Below, in pieces: positions 11,175 through 22,552 of a stretch of 64,000 nt of DNA. Each line of letters opens with the position of its first letter. Positions within the stretch are counted from its first letter, which is position 1. This stretch comes from Otatea glauca. Taxonomy: Eukaryota; Streptophyta; Magnoliopsida; Poales; Poaceae. The notes beneath the pieces are model-generated. The model was given only the letters and a program-made list of their open reading frames with translations, was not told the DNA's origin and did no database searches. Made by a program: the position numbers and the translations under genes. The stretch covers positions 29,795,410 to 29,859,409 of the forward strand of contig CM070726.1 in assembly GCA_036346275.1 (NCBI GenBank), given 5' to 3'.

Positions 11175-14100
11175 CTAATTATTTTCTTTCACAATTTGCC
11201 CTTCTTCATGATCGTCGCGATGATAGGTAGCTTCCTGAGTGGTTTCTTCCTCGAGCCTGATGTTGCCATCTACGAAAGGAGGCAACTCATCAAACTGGTT
11301 GTACTCATCCTCATCCACGACATTTTCAACTCCGACGATCCTTCTTTTTCCTTGAAGAACTACATGGCGCTTCTTATCTGTCGGGTCGATTACATAGAAG
11401 ACTTGTGCTACTTGCTTCGCAAGTACGAATGGTTCATCTCTCAGATCCGACATGTTCGATGTCCCATGAGTGAAGCCGCATTTGTCCACCTTGACACCCT
11501 TTGGGAGTTGTACCCAACGACACCAAACATCGGGATCTTAAAAATACAATAGTCGAGCTCCCAAATCTCTTCTATGAACCCATAGAAGCTACTCTTCTCA
11601 TCGCTGTGTTGTCATAGGCATCTATGCGACACCACTATTTTGGTAAGTGCTTTTGCTATCCTGAGATCTCGTGTAAAAGGTATATCCATTTATGTCGTAT
11701 CCCTGCCATGTCAAGATTGTACCTGATGGCCCTTTTGCCAACCACCTCAACATAACACTCGTTTCTTTCCACCATATGCTCTTTGAACCAATGATTGAAC
11801 AAACGGTTATGCTCTTTTGTTACCCAAACCTCTGATCGTCCACGATTTTCCTCTCGTAGCTTATCCTTGTGCATGTCCATATACGAGGACACCTCAACTG
11901 ACTGTTGCAAGACTGTGACCTCCATGTAATCCACGCAAAACTCGATAACCTCCTCAGTTGCATAACCTTCCACAATGCAGCCCTCCGGCCGAGATCGATT
12001 GCGTACATACTTCTTCAGGATACCCATGTACCTTTCGAACGGGTACATCTGATGCAGGAATACGGGGCCACATACATTTATCTCATTCATAAGGTGAACA
12101 ATGAGATGAACCATTATATCGAAAAATGATGGAGGGAAATACATCTCTAGCTGGCATAGTGTCTTGACCACATCATTCGATTCGTAAAGTCCGATGGGAT
12201 CGATGACCTTTCGTGAAATCGTGTTGAAGAAGAAACACAACCTCATGATTGCCTCTCGGACCTTTTAAGGCAAAATACCTCTAATTGCAATAGGAAGTAT
12301 TTGTGTCATCATCACATGACAATCATGAGACTTCATGCCAGTTAACTTCAAATCTTTCATCGAGACCAGTTTCTTGATGCTTGCGGAGTAACCGGATGGA
12401 ACTTTCACACCATGCAAGCATTTGCAGAGGTCTGTTCTCTCTTTCTTGGATAGAGTGTAGCAAGCTGGGGGAAGGTAAAGTCGCCCTTTTCCGGTGTCTT
12501 GAGGATGTAGCTCAGCTCTGATTTTCATATCTTCCAGGTCCCTTCGTGCCTTCAGTCCGTCCTTAGTTTTGTTAGGAATGTTCAGCAAAAGACCAATCAA
12601 GCTGTCACATACATTTTTCTCTACGTGCATGACGTCTATGCAGTGTCGGACTTCTAAGTCCTTCCAATAGGGCAAGTTCCAAAATATCGATCTCTTCTTC
12701 CACGTGGTCTTCTCAGTACGAGACCTCGATTTATTATTACTATCTCCCTTTCCAAGTACAACATTAATATCCTTAACCATATCATATACCTTTCCCCCAT
12801 GACGAGGCCTTGGAGCTATACCATCCTCTTTTGTCCCGTCGAATTGTTTCTTCATATTGCGATAGGGGTGATTCCTGCGAAGGAACCTACGGTGATGCAT
12901 GTACACAGTTTTTCTCGAGTTATTGAGCCACACACTAGCGGTTTCATCCATGCACTGGGGGCATGCTTTGGCCCCTTTTATAGTACGACCGGATAGGTTA
13001 CCAAGGGCAGGGAAATCATTGATGGTGCAAAACAACAATGCGCGTAGGATGAAGTACTTTCGCTTGTACTCATCCCATACCTGTACACCTTCGTTCCACA
13101 GTACCACAAGATCTTCCACCAATGTTTGTAGGTATACATCAATATCATTGCCAGGTTGTCTCGGCCCTTGGATAAGCAACGACATTATAATGTACTTCCG
13201 TTTCATACACAACCAAGGAGGAAGGTTGTAGATACAGAGAGTTACGGGCCAAGTGCTATGAATACTACTCATGTTACTGAAAGGATTCATTCCATCTGTA
13301 CTCAACCCAAACCTTATATTCCTCGGTTCATTCCCGAAGTCCTTCCTAAAGAGCCTATCGATGGTTCTCTACTAGGCAGAATCAGCAGGGTGTCTCAGCT
13401 TTCCATCTTTTTACGCTCTTCTGAGTGCCATCGCATCAATTGGGCATGCTTTTTGTTTCCAAATAAACGCTTCAACCGAGGTATTACTGGTAAATACCAC
13501 ACCACTTTAGCGGGAGCTCCTTTCTTCACCACGGCGCCCTCGCTGTCATGGCTTTTACACTTGTATCGCGATGATTTGCACATCGGACATACATGCATGT
13601 CTGTATACTCTTTGCGATAGAGTATACAATCGTTTGGACATGCATGTATTCTTTCTACTTTCAATCCCAATGGACATACAACCTTCTTAGCTAAATAATT
13701 GGTTATCGGCAATATGTTTCCATCTGGAAGCATGTCCGCTAAGAGATGTAATAGCGCCGTGAAACTCTTATCGGACCAACCATTGCTTGCCTTCAATTTT
13801 AGAAGTGAAAGCACGGTGTGCAACTTTGTGTATTCCTCCTTGCAACCCGGGAACAAAGGTGTGCCCGAGTCGTCCAACAAATCCTTGAATTGATTAAACT
13901 CTCTCTGACTAGTGTAGTTGTCGGGACCTGAACCTGCAGATCCGGACCCTCTGTGTGTTCTGTGCCAGTCCAGGATCACGCTAGCACACACAGTCATACA
14001 GGGTTGCACATCACAGACATTCACGAAGATATAAGAATAATTAGTGCAAACATGTATATAAACTGAGTTATGCGACCTTATGGTCTCCTTACAGATAAGA

Positions 14101-17100
14101 CTGACCACACGGGCTTACATTATTCAGAGAAAAGAAATAGCAATGAACATAAACAAATGTCGAGGAAGCCTTCATCTTGCCACAGCAACCGATCGGGCTT
14201 GCCCCTAGTTGCTCGGGTCCTCAATGTACTCTTCCTCCCATCTTTGGTGTAGACTCCTCCACCGATGTTGGGTTTGATAAGCAAGGTGGGATGAGTACAC
14301 AAGGCACTCAACAAGTAATGCATGAATGCATGCTATTATTACATGCAAAGCTTATTCCAAAGGGTTGGCTTAAATGGTTCTTTTGCATCAAACAGCAATT
14401 TTAAACCAATATCTTAATTAGATTAAAGCATTGGAACAGTTATAAGTAATACTAATTTCTTCAAATGGTTTTTCCTCGAAGATTCTCGGCACACAGCCTT
14501 AACAGTTCATTTTTAACACTTGGCACACAACCACCCTTCCCACATTTTGTTTATGAAAATCTACCCTTGATTGTAATCCCGAGCAATGCTCAATACATGA
14601 GCGGCTATTCGAATAGTTTTGACACTCTGCAGAGGTTGTACACTTTACCCACAAGATACACCGCCACCACACAGTGATTGTCCGCAACAAAGCTTTTCAG
14701 AACCTCTACCTTAACTAAAGAACCTCTCCAGTATTGCCTTCACTATCACTTCCTCACACAGAGCCAAGTATAGGATGGCCAATCACCGTTGGATGGGCAC
14801 CAAGCCGCAAGACATGTACGCTCCCCATACAGATACACCCTGTGCATTGTCACCCCGAGGTATCGGAGGAAAGATATCAAAACCCTAGTCAACTAGGTCT
14901 GTCCCATATCGGACATGTGGTTGTACGGTGACTCAAATCAAAGGCTTGCAAGGTGAAGTCCTTAATCGACCAAGGCAAGACTTCCAACACTCAACAGTGG
15001 CACACGACCCATTGTGGCACACAGACTCACAACACTCATCAACCCAATGCCACACAGCCCACTGGCACACTGACCTCTTGCCACTTGCCCAGGTCTAAAT
15101 CATTTCCCACCTCGTTGATTATTGTGCAACACATGCCAAGAATAACTCAACATCAATATGGAACCACACAGTCACCATACTTCCATATCATCATGTGGCA
15201 TCATCACACCACTTTCAAAATACATTCAATATTCCATTAGTCAATTTTGTAGCATTTTTCGAAAGATCATTCATGACTCGTTGCAAGGCTAAGCATCTAC
15301 TCACGGCCTAGTCTCCGTGTTGGCACAATATTAACATCCAACTAATATAATCAAACTTAGGGTGACAATGATTTAGGCATACAATTAATAATTCAAGGTG
15401 GCATAACAAAATGGGTTGATTAACTACATTATCCCAAATCAATTTAAATTCATTTTAAATAAATAAGCATGCATAGTTTCAAAGCATAAACTACATTTTA
15501 AAAACCTGGGATCAAAATGATCAAAGCATCACTTGCCTTCAAAGAGTTGCTGGTCGTGTTCAAGCTTGATCTTGAGCGACTAATTCTTCCTCGAAACTTT
15601 CCAAGCAAATTTGCGTCTACGCGACAACAAAATATACAATAAAAATCTAATACAGAGGACTAAATGGCCTCAAAATTCAAATAAAATTCATCATTAAATA
15701 GATCATAATTTTATGAATTTTTAGAAATTTGAATCACCCAAATCCGAGTTAAAATACGAAGTTATAGTCATTTGAAGTTTGAATAAAATCAAAATACGAA
15801 ATTAAGAAATCCGATTTTTCCTAATTATTTTTATACTGAAAATTCGCATTTATGATGTCAGCATTGCATCATGATGACATCAGCACATAGAATTTCGGTC
15901 AAAATATTTTTATATAAAACATATTTATGACGCCGATGACGCCAAGACGACACGCGGCGACCTCTAGTGCCGCCACGCTGTGATGCTCATGGGTCGGGTC
16001 CACGGTTCGGCTCGGTCCACCGTGGATCGGCAAAGATCGTGCTCATGCACCGGTGACGAGTCGTGGGTCGCGACGATGCGCAGACTAATCCCGACGCGAC
16101 ACGCGGCAAGATCCGCATCGCCGCCATCCAACGGTCGGATCTCACCCGCTGCGGTTCGGCGACGCCGCGACTCCACGCCCCACGCGTCACGCATCCAACG
16201 GCGCCCAACTCAACGGTCCGATCTGGTCTCACCTCACCAACGCCACACGCGTCCGCACGTGATTCGATGGGGGTGCGGCGTCATCTCCGCCGACGCTCAA
16301 ATTTGAACGCAAGACGGATCCGCGCCACCGATCTACTCACACCGCCGTTCGATCTAAATCCAATGGCCCACTGCACGAGCTATTTACTATTCAGCCCGCC
16401 ACGCGGCACAATCTCACGCGCTCACTAACGATCCAACGGCTAAGACAAAAACACATCGCGAAACTAGATCTAATCCAAGCCGTTCGCTCTAGATCTAACG
16501 ATCAAGATCAACTAACGTGTAAACCTTAGGGTTAAACCGCACCGTCCATAACAGATCTAACGCACGTATACAAACTAAATGTAACCGAGAAGGGCGACGT
16601 GGCACGATCCTTACCCCTCCTTGCGATCCGACGGTCAACGATGCTCGAGTCCGACGATGGCGCGCGGCGGTGCAAGCTTGCCGAGATGAGGAAGACGACG
16701 AGTCGATGGCGTTCGGTGGTTCCCGGCGAGAAGATCTAGCGATTCGATGCGGCTTGACTCGGCAGAGCATCGTGACCTCGGCGACGGCGGAAATGGACCG
16801 ACGCGAAGCAAACGGCGGAGAACGATGGCGGCGCAGAGGAACAACTACGGTGAGCTCTCCGTGGTCTCTAGAGCGCCTCGACGCGCGCGGCGAGGAGTCA
16901 AAAGACGCAACGAAGGAGCTCACGACGCGCTACTCGGTGCACTTTAAGGGCCTCAACGCAGCGCTACAAAGCGGCGAACGAGCGGAAACGGCCGACGGCA
17001 TTAGCTCCGGTGATCTCGCGAAGACGACCGACGCGTGGTCTCTCCCACCGCTCGCGGCGATGATCCGAAGCGCGCACGACGCGACGACGTGGCTCACTCA

Positions 17101-17881
17101 CGAGCATCCGACCAGATCGAACGGCTCGGACCGGCGACGCTTAGGGTTTCGCGCGGTTGGGCCGACGACACACACAAGAATGGGCTCGGCCCATTATCGC
17201 TCAACTGATTTTAAAATCATTTCACATTTAAAATAATTCTAGAAATTCAATTAAATCATTTGGAGCTTTTAAAATAGCAGAAAAATTCTAGAAAAATTCC
17301 AGAAATTACTTTGAGATATTTGGAACTCAATTAAAATATTTGCAATAAAACTTTGCAAAAACTTTTCCATTATTCAATTGTTTTCAAGAAAAGCCCTATC
17401 TGAATAAATCCAATTAAATTTAAATAAATTCCCAAAAAAATCACAAAAATAAAAATACTCCAAAATTTAAGTTAGAGCAAAAATTAGGGTGTTACAGTAG
17501 TTCCCTTCTGCATCGCGCAACATCTGAGTAAGATTATTATCGTCATCAATGTCCAACCTATCTTCATCAGATCCATAACCGATGTCAGCTGCCATAATGC
17601 CTTCTCCATCATCCAATACGTTATCACCTTCATGTATGTTTTCCTCTTCACCGTGACTTGTCCAACGTGTATAGTCAAGTACAAAACCCTTCAATCAAGT
17701 GCAAGTGGATGTACTCTTTGTCTCAAAATATTTTCTCATTCTTGCAATCAATGCATGGACAATGTATGTACTCCGTCTTCTTGTGCAACTTGTTCTCCTC
17801 AGCGGCTCTTAGAAAAGCAGATACCTCGTCGATGTAATCTCGGCTGTAACGGTTCGCATTGTACATCCATCTCCGGTCCAT
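11175..17881 (-). pseudogene. CACTA TNP2-type transposase, broken and interrupted by a solo LTR
   Basis: The minus-strand ATG at 17881 starts MDRRWMYNANRYSRDYIDEV, a Transpos_assoc domain with the metal-binding-like motif HCPCIDCKN. An acidic linker follows (17694-17502). Coding then resumes left of the LTR at 13918 with FNQFKDLLDDSGTPLFPGC, NGWSDKSF and HACPNDCILYRKEY. The Transposase_21 (TNP2) core occupies about 13400-12265 (STDGMNPFSNMSS, TINDFPALGNLSG, HCIDVMHVEKNVCDSLIGLL). A DUF4218 region (12246-11850; HLIVHLMNEINVCGPVFLHQMYPFERYM) and a DUF4216-like tail (about 11620-11400) follow, with the stop near 11175. Lesions: a stop or shift after NEKIF (near 17725), a shift plus stops near 13380, and a one-base deletion near 11540. 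The catalytic DDE-type protein is therefore not made. The domain order matches intact grass TNP2 genes, so the identification is firm. Confidence 0.9.
13919..17496 (-). mobile_element. Solo LTR of a Tekay-type Gypsy retrotransposon
   Basis: A 3578-base segment starting TGTCGGGACC and ending GTGTTACA is flanked on both sides by GTAGT (13914-13918 and 17497-17501), the 5-bp duplication of LTR-element integration. Its left end and its mid section (an ACTCTGCAGAGGTTG motif near 14625) match the LTR at 56431-59630, so it is the same family in the same orientation. No internal region is present, so it is a solo LTR left by LTR-LTR recombination. It contains a GC- and CpG-rich island (about 15940-17170) and otherwise AT-rich sequence. 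Open frames inside are compositional and are not called as genes. Confidence 0.92.
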
Positions 17882-17915
17882 CTAAAATTAATTAACATAT
17901 AAAAATTGATTAAAA

Positions 17916-19020
17916 AACTAATCTTAAATAAATAAATTTAATATATGCAAGATGTATATTATATGTGCACACTAATGGAACCAAACTAATAGTAATTAAA
18001 AAACTAATCTAATTACTTATCATCTAAAGGAGCTAGATAATAAATTCATCATTTAAAAATGATGAGCACCCACCTACCAAATTAACTAAAATTTCATGTA
18101 TATTAATATCCACTAATCTTAATTAAACAAATTTAATATATGCAAGATGTATATTATATGTCCACACTCATGGAACCAAACTAATAGTAATTAAAAAACT
18201 AATCTAATTACTTATCATCTAAAGGAGCTAGATAATAAATTCATCATCTAAAAATGATGAGCACCCACCTACCAAATTAACTAAAATTTCATGTATATTA
18301 ATATCCACTAATCTTAATTAAACAAATTTAATATATGCAAGATGTATATTATATGTCCACACTAATGGAACCAAACTAATAGTAATTAAAAAACTAATCT
18401 AATTACTTATCATTTAAAGGAGCTAGATAATAAATTCATCATCTAAAAATGATGAGCACCCACCTACCAAATTAACTAAAATTTCATGTATATTAATATC
18501 CACTAATCTTAATTAAACAAATTTAATATATGCAAGATGTATATTATATGTCCACACTAATGGAACCAAACTAATAGTAATTAAAAAACTAATCTAATTA
18601 CTTATCATCTAAAGGAGCTAGATAATAAATTCATCATTCAAAATGATGAGCACCCACCTACCAAATTAACTAAAATTTCATGTATATTAATATCCACTAA
18701 TCTTAATTAAACAAATTTAATATATGCAAGATGTATATTATATGTCCACACTAATGGAACCAAACTAATAGTAATTAAAAAACTAATCTAATTACTTATC
18801 ATCTAAAGGAGCTAGATAATAAATTCATCATTCAAAATGATGAGCACCCACCTACCAAATTAACTAAAATTTCATGTATATTAATATCCACTAATCTTAA
18901 TTAAACAAATTTAATATATGCAAGATGTATATGTCCACACTAATGGAACCAAATTAACAGTAATTAAAAAGCTAATCTAATTACTTATCATCTAAAGAAG
19001 CTAGATAATAAATTCATCAT
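17916..19020. repeat. Tandem array of a 194-195-bp repeat upstream of the TNP2 start
   Basis: The marker GCAAGATGTATAT recurs at 17947, 18142, 18337, 18532, 18726 and 18920, spacing 195, 195, 195, 194 and 194 bases. Copies are nearly identical, differing by single bases and one-base indels; the last is degenerate. The unit is AT-rich and includes AAATGATGAGCACCCACCTAC. The array lies between the right terminus and the TNP2 start codon, where the transposase promoter should be. Confidence 0.93.
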
Positions 19021-19401
19021 CTACCAAATTGACTTAAAATGCAATTTATATTAAATATATGCTTGATCATAATTCATCATCTATAAAAGGAACACAACAT
19101 CTAATGAACCTAGATAGGAAATAAATTCATCAACTACAAAATGGTAGGTAAATAAAAATAAACAAAATCTAAACTTTTCATCTCATCTACATATAAACCT
19201 TAATTAAACTAGGTTTAGAATTTAAATTGCAACAAGATTAACACAAATCAAGAGAGGAGAAAAAATAACTCACCAAGGAACAACTAGAGGAAGTACAAGC
19301 ACAAGAATTGGAGAAAACGAAATCTGAAAATTAGAACTTTTGATTTGCTCTCGGGAGGAAGAAGACCAGTGCTGCTACTGACCACTTATTTATAGGCAAT
19401 A
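19021..19401. other. CACTA stretch between the tandem array and the right subterminal repeats
   Basis: AT-rich, with one more diverged piece of the 195-base unit (TAATTCATCATCTA). The segment 19255-19395 is less AT-rich. On the minus strand it lies upstream of TNP2 and may include its transcription start. No gene was seen. Confidence 0.4.
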
Positions 19402-19765
19402 TTATCAGTGACGGTTGTTAACTAGAACCGCCACTAATAACATTATCCGTGGCGGTTCTATCCTCGAACCGCCACTGATAATGAATTATCTGTGGCGGTT
19501 CGAGGATAGAACCGCCACAGATAATCCAATAGTATCAGTGGCGGTTGGAGGATAGTTATCAGTGGCGGTTCTATCCTCCAACCGCCACTAATGATGTATT
19601 TGTTATCAGTGGCGGTTCTATCCTCGAACCGCCACTGATAATGCATTATCAGTGGCGGTTCAAGGATAGAACCGTCACTGATATTCTTCCTGCCATTTTC
19701 AGTATAGAACCGCCACTGATAATTATATTTGTGGCGGTTCGAAAAAAACCTCCACAAATAGACCG
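19402..19765. repeat. Right subterminal repeats of the CACTA element
   Basis: About seven palindromic units built on ATCAGTGGCGGTTCTATCC and its complement, mirroring the left array. Here the spacer sequence is usually TATCCTCGAAC, not TATCCACCAAC. The element terminus follows at 19792. Open frames on both strands are products of the repeats. Confidence 0.85.
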
Positions 19766-20144
19766 TCACCTATTGCAGGTTTTGGCGTAGTGTTTAGTCA
19801 GAGAAACGTTACTCGAAAGAGTACTCCAAGTTAACTTTGTAGTTTACCAAATTCAGTAACCAACTAGTTCAGTGCCCGTGCGTTGTTACGAAAAATAAAA
19901 TTAGTAACGAAATATAAAGGTCAAGCAATAAAAGAAAACTTTGCTATAAAGTCAAACATCTATTTCTCCCGATTACAAAAGTTTTTATGTTTTCTCCTCT
20001 AACATGAATAAAAATCAAATATATTGTACATAGTATATAAGGCATTCTTGACATTAGAACATATTTAGAAATGATATTATTGGTATACGTTCCGAAAGAT
20101 CTGGAAATAAAGTTACATTGCAACACAACTTGATATCATTTTGA

Positions 20145-20600
20145 TCAAACCTTATCTATGATGTGAGTACTTCTCTGTAGACAATATTTTTTTGTGAGGT
20201 TCTCGTGAGTTTTGTTAGACTTCCAGCCCTTGTCCTTCTCCTTGTCTGTGACGGCAAGTATTTTGATGTTGCTCCTGGTGGTGGCTCTAGATAGCGCAAT
20301 ATACAGTTGCCCATGAGAGAAAACCGGTTTAGGGAGGTAGACACCGACATTCAGGATGGTCTGCCCTTGCGACTTGTTGATTGTTATTGTGAAGCTGAGC
20401 CTGACTGGGAACTGCTTCCTCTTGAATCTAAATGGGAACATCTCGTCATTAGAGGGACATAGAGGTATTCGAGGCAGGAACACCCTCTTCCCGGTGTGCT
20501 GGCCAAGCACAATCTCGACATCTATAGCATTCTTTTGGAATGCCCGGACTACAAGTCTCGTCCCATTCCATAGTCCATTTGCAGGGTCAAAGGGAGACAT
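20145..20600 (-). pseudogene. Helitron PIF1-like helicase, C-terminal fragment
   Basis: A 151-codon open stretch containing ANGLWNGTRLVVRAFQKNAI, GKRVFLPRIPLCPS, FKRKQFPVRLSFTITINKSQ, GQTILNVGVYLP and HGQLYIALSRATTRSNIKIL. These are the late motifs (V and VI) of PIF1/RecD-like helicases at the C-terminus of plant RepHel proteins. The Walker A/B motifs and the Rep domain are missing, so the protein would be inactive. The frame itself is intact over this piece. Confidence 0.88.
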
Positions 20601-21504
20601 GTAACTCAGTTAATCCACCAAAGCAAGCTCTTCCGTACCCGTGTATAAATATTTATCAGAGAAAGATTAAACCATTTGTTGCTCAAATTCCTCTAATAAT
20701 CATATATGAGGAACCTACTATCAATGACGTTACATAATGTGGATTTTGTTGCATTTTCTGTTGTAATAACTTTATTTTGCAGCAAGATTCTGAAACCAGA
20801 ACAACAGAACTAATCAAATCATATCAAAACACCACCATTGGATGAAAGTGACTAAAAATAGCACATATCATCAGCACTGCGTAGCAGCACAGGAACCTGA
20901 AACATAGACTATGACTCTATGAGTGAAGAAAGGCGAGGTAAAAAATGTTATCTGCAGCAAGCTGGCGAGTGTAGTATGTAACAGATATAGAATGAACCAA
21001 AGCCAAAATCTCCTGAACAAACACCATCCACCTCTGCAAGTCCGTAAGAAACCAACTTTAGCAGTTGATAGCACCAAAACAATATGGCTGGATTAAAAAA
21101 AGGGGCAGTTTTCTTGATTATTGCATCAATAGTATGTAGAGCAAACAAGAGGAGAATGAACAAGAGGAGTGAACACGGAGAATGAACAAGAGGAGTGAAC
21201 ACGCACTGACTGAAGAAAGCGGCTCTGGGCTACACGCAGAGGGAGACGATGACCGAGGAAAGCTACATGCACTAAAAAGACTGGCTTATATAGCGAGCGA
21301 TTCTGGTTCAAAAGACAATTATCCTCACAAAATGAAATTATCCAATCTGGTTTCCAACAGAAATCACAATAATCTGCTAAGATTAGTTGTAACAAACCGA
21401 GAGATTTACGGAGAGTGTTGTGGCCATGGTCAGTGGTGAGCACCTCGGCGGCCATCCAGATCGGGGGCACGGGATCCTGTGGCTACGCCTAACAGGCAAT
21501 TGAT

Positions 21505-21760
21505 TCAATCCATCCGCTTGAGCCGGCCCCGCTTGCTGTAGGTCTCCTCTAGGCGCTGCTCCATCTCTGTGGTGTGCACCCACGCCCGCTCCAGCTCCAT
21601 GAGCACCTCCACCAGCCGCTCCCGCGTCGTCGCCAGGTGCGTATCCACCACGGTCTCCCTCCGCCGCAGCTATGCTGCTGTTGACACCGACTGGTTCGCA
21701 TCGGGGAGGCGCTTCCCCTTGCACATCTTGCCCCTCCTCCTGACCTCCTCTCCGCGTTGG
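21505..21760 (-). pseudogene. Captured exon of unknown gene (coiled-coil-like) in the Helitron
   Basis: GC-rich exon-like block. One minus-strand frame reads RETVVDTHLATTRERLVEVL, then MELERAWVHTTEMEQRLEET and ends GRLKRMD at a stop (21505-21507), with a helical, heptad-like pattern. An in-frame stop lies near 21674. An overlapping frame is open longer but gives a low-complexity Gly/Ala-rich product, so it is less likely to be real. The parent gene was not recognised. Confidence 0.35.
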
Positions 21761-21899
21761 GCTAGAGTCAACAAAAGCACACAACTGCAGGGTCAAAACT
21801 TTCTCTCATAACATACAGCACTGAATCAAGATATATACTGAAAAATCAAGATATATACTGAAAAAGGTAAAAAAAGATGAGATATTTCCTCGGAGCAAC

Positions 21900-22262
21900 C
21901 ACTTGGAAGATACTGGAGATGCTCCTCTGCCGACCAAGGTCGATCCTGGGCAGCCCCACAAGCCCGTCACCCGTCCCCACCACTGGCCTCCTACCATCAC
22001 CGATTCCACCTGGTGCGGAGGAGGAGCGGAGCCGATGATGCGCCGATCGCCAGTCCTCCTTGGAGAGCAGCGGCGGCAGGAGGCGCGGGTCGAGGTGCGC
22101 ATTGGAGTAGTAGTAGCTCTGGTAGGCTGGGTTGGCCCGGAGCTCGTCGTCCAATAACACGTCGCCGACGGCGCTGGTCATGGCGTCGTCAATGGTGGGC
22201 GGCGCGGAGCCACTCCGGAAGAGCTTGAAGTCGCGCTCCGCGTCCGTGCCGTAAGCCTCCCG
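21900..22262 (-). pseudogene. Captured fragment of a Pumilio-family gene (N-terminal region)
   Basis: One minus-strand frame reads DAERDFKLFRSGSAPPT, then DDELRANPAYQSYYYSN and LDPRLLPPLLSKEDWR, then GGIGDGRRP. This is the conserved N-terminal motif block of plant Pumilio RNA-binding proteins (ERDFxLxRSGSAPPT, DELRxxPAYxxYYYSN and NPRLPPPLxSKEDWR). The RNA-binding PUM repeats are absent. It sits in the Helitron in the helicase orientation, as expected of Helitron capture. The upstream GC-rich sequence to about 22330 may be more of the captured exon. Confidence 0.85.
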
Positions 22263-22552
22263 CGGGTTGTCATCTCCTCTTGTACGGCAACGGCTGGAGA
22301 GAGGTTGAGAGGGAGCGACGGTTTTGGGGAACCGGGGAGAGAGAACACAGTGAGAGCCAAGGTTTTACTGGTGATTGTGGAGATAGAACACAGCGAGAGA
22401 ACGACGCTCGTTAACTGACATGTGGGACAAAGGGTTTGTGGGACCACGTTATCATTGATGTGACTGGAAAAAGGTAAGAGGTAGTATGGTCGGAGTGGTA
22501 AGAGTGGAGAACGGACTGCGACCAACTCCTAATTAGTAGTAGAGATTAGAGC

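Larger units (their letters stand above)
2897..19792 (-). mobile_element. CACTA (En/Spm-type) DNA transposon, 16.9 kb, nested and gene-capturing
   Basis: The left end reads CACTACACTAAAA at 2897 and the right end TTTTGGCGTAGTG, finishing at 19792; these are imperfect inverted copies of one terminal repeat (CACTACRCYAAAA). Both ends are flanked by TTT (2894-2896 and 19793-19795), matching the 3-bp target duplication of CACTA elements. Just inside each end lie arrays of palindromic subterminal repeats built on the same GTGGCGGTT core. Inside, all on the minus strand, are a TNP2-type transposase and a Transposase_24/Ulp1 gene, the two genes typical of large grass CACTA elements, plus captured fragments of two host genes. 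A solo LTR inserted later. Both element genes are broken, so it should not be autonomous, although the termini look usable in trans. A tandem pair of CACTAs is the alternative, but no CACTA terminus was seen near the internal repeat block at 10.6-10.8 kb. Confidence 0.9.
19864..22545 (-). mobile_element. Non-autonomous Helitron with captured gene fragments
   Basis: On the minus strand the element begins TCTCTACTACTAATTAGG at 22545, preceded by A, and ends CTAG at 19867-19864, followed by T. That is the TC...CTRR structure and A|T insertion site of Helitrons. The terminal sequence ACAACGCACGGGCACTGAACTAG is a common grass Helitron 3' end; the usual hairpin before CTAG is weak here. It carries the C-terminal part of a Helitron helicase and a Pumilio fragment, both on the minus strand. 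No Rep domain was seen, so it is not autonomous. It lies 71 bases from the CACTA right end. Bases 20610-21440 hold no recognisable gene. Confidence 0.82.

Noticed and set aside
15964..17236. Open frames on both strands in the solo LTR
   Set aside because: They lie in the CpG-rich island of an LTR and match nothing recognised; equivalent frames in the other LTR are not conserved in reading.
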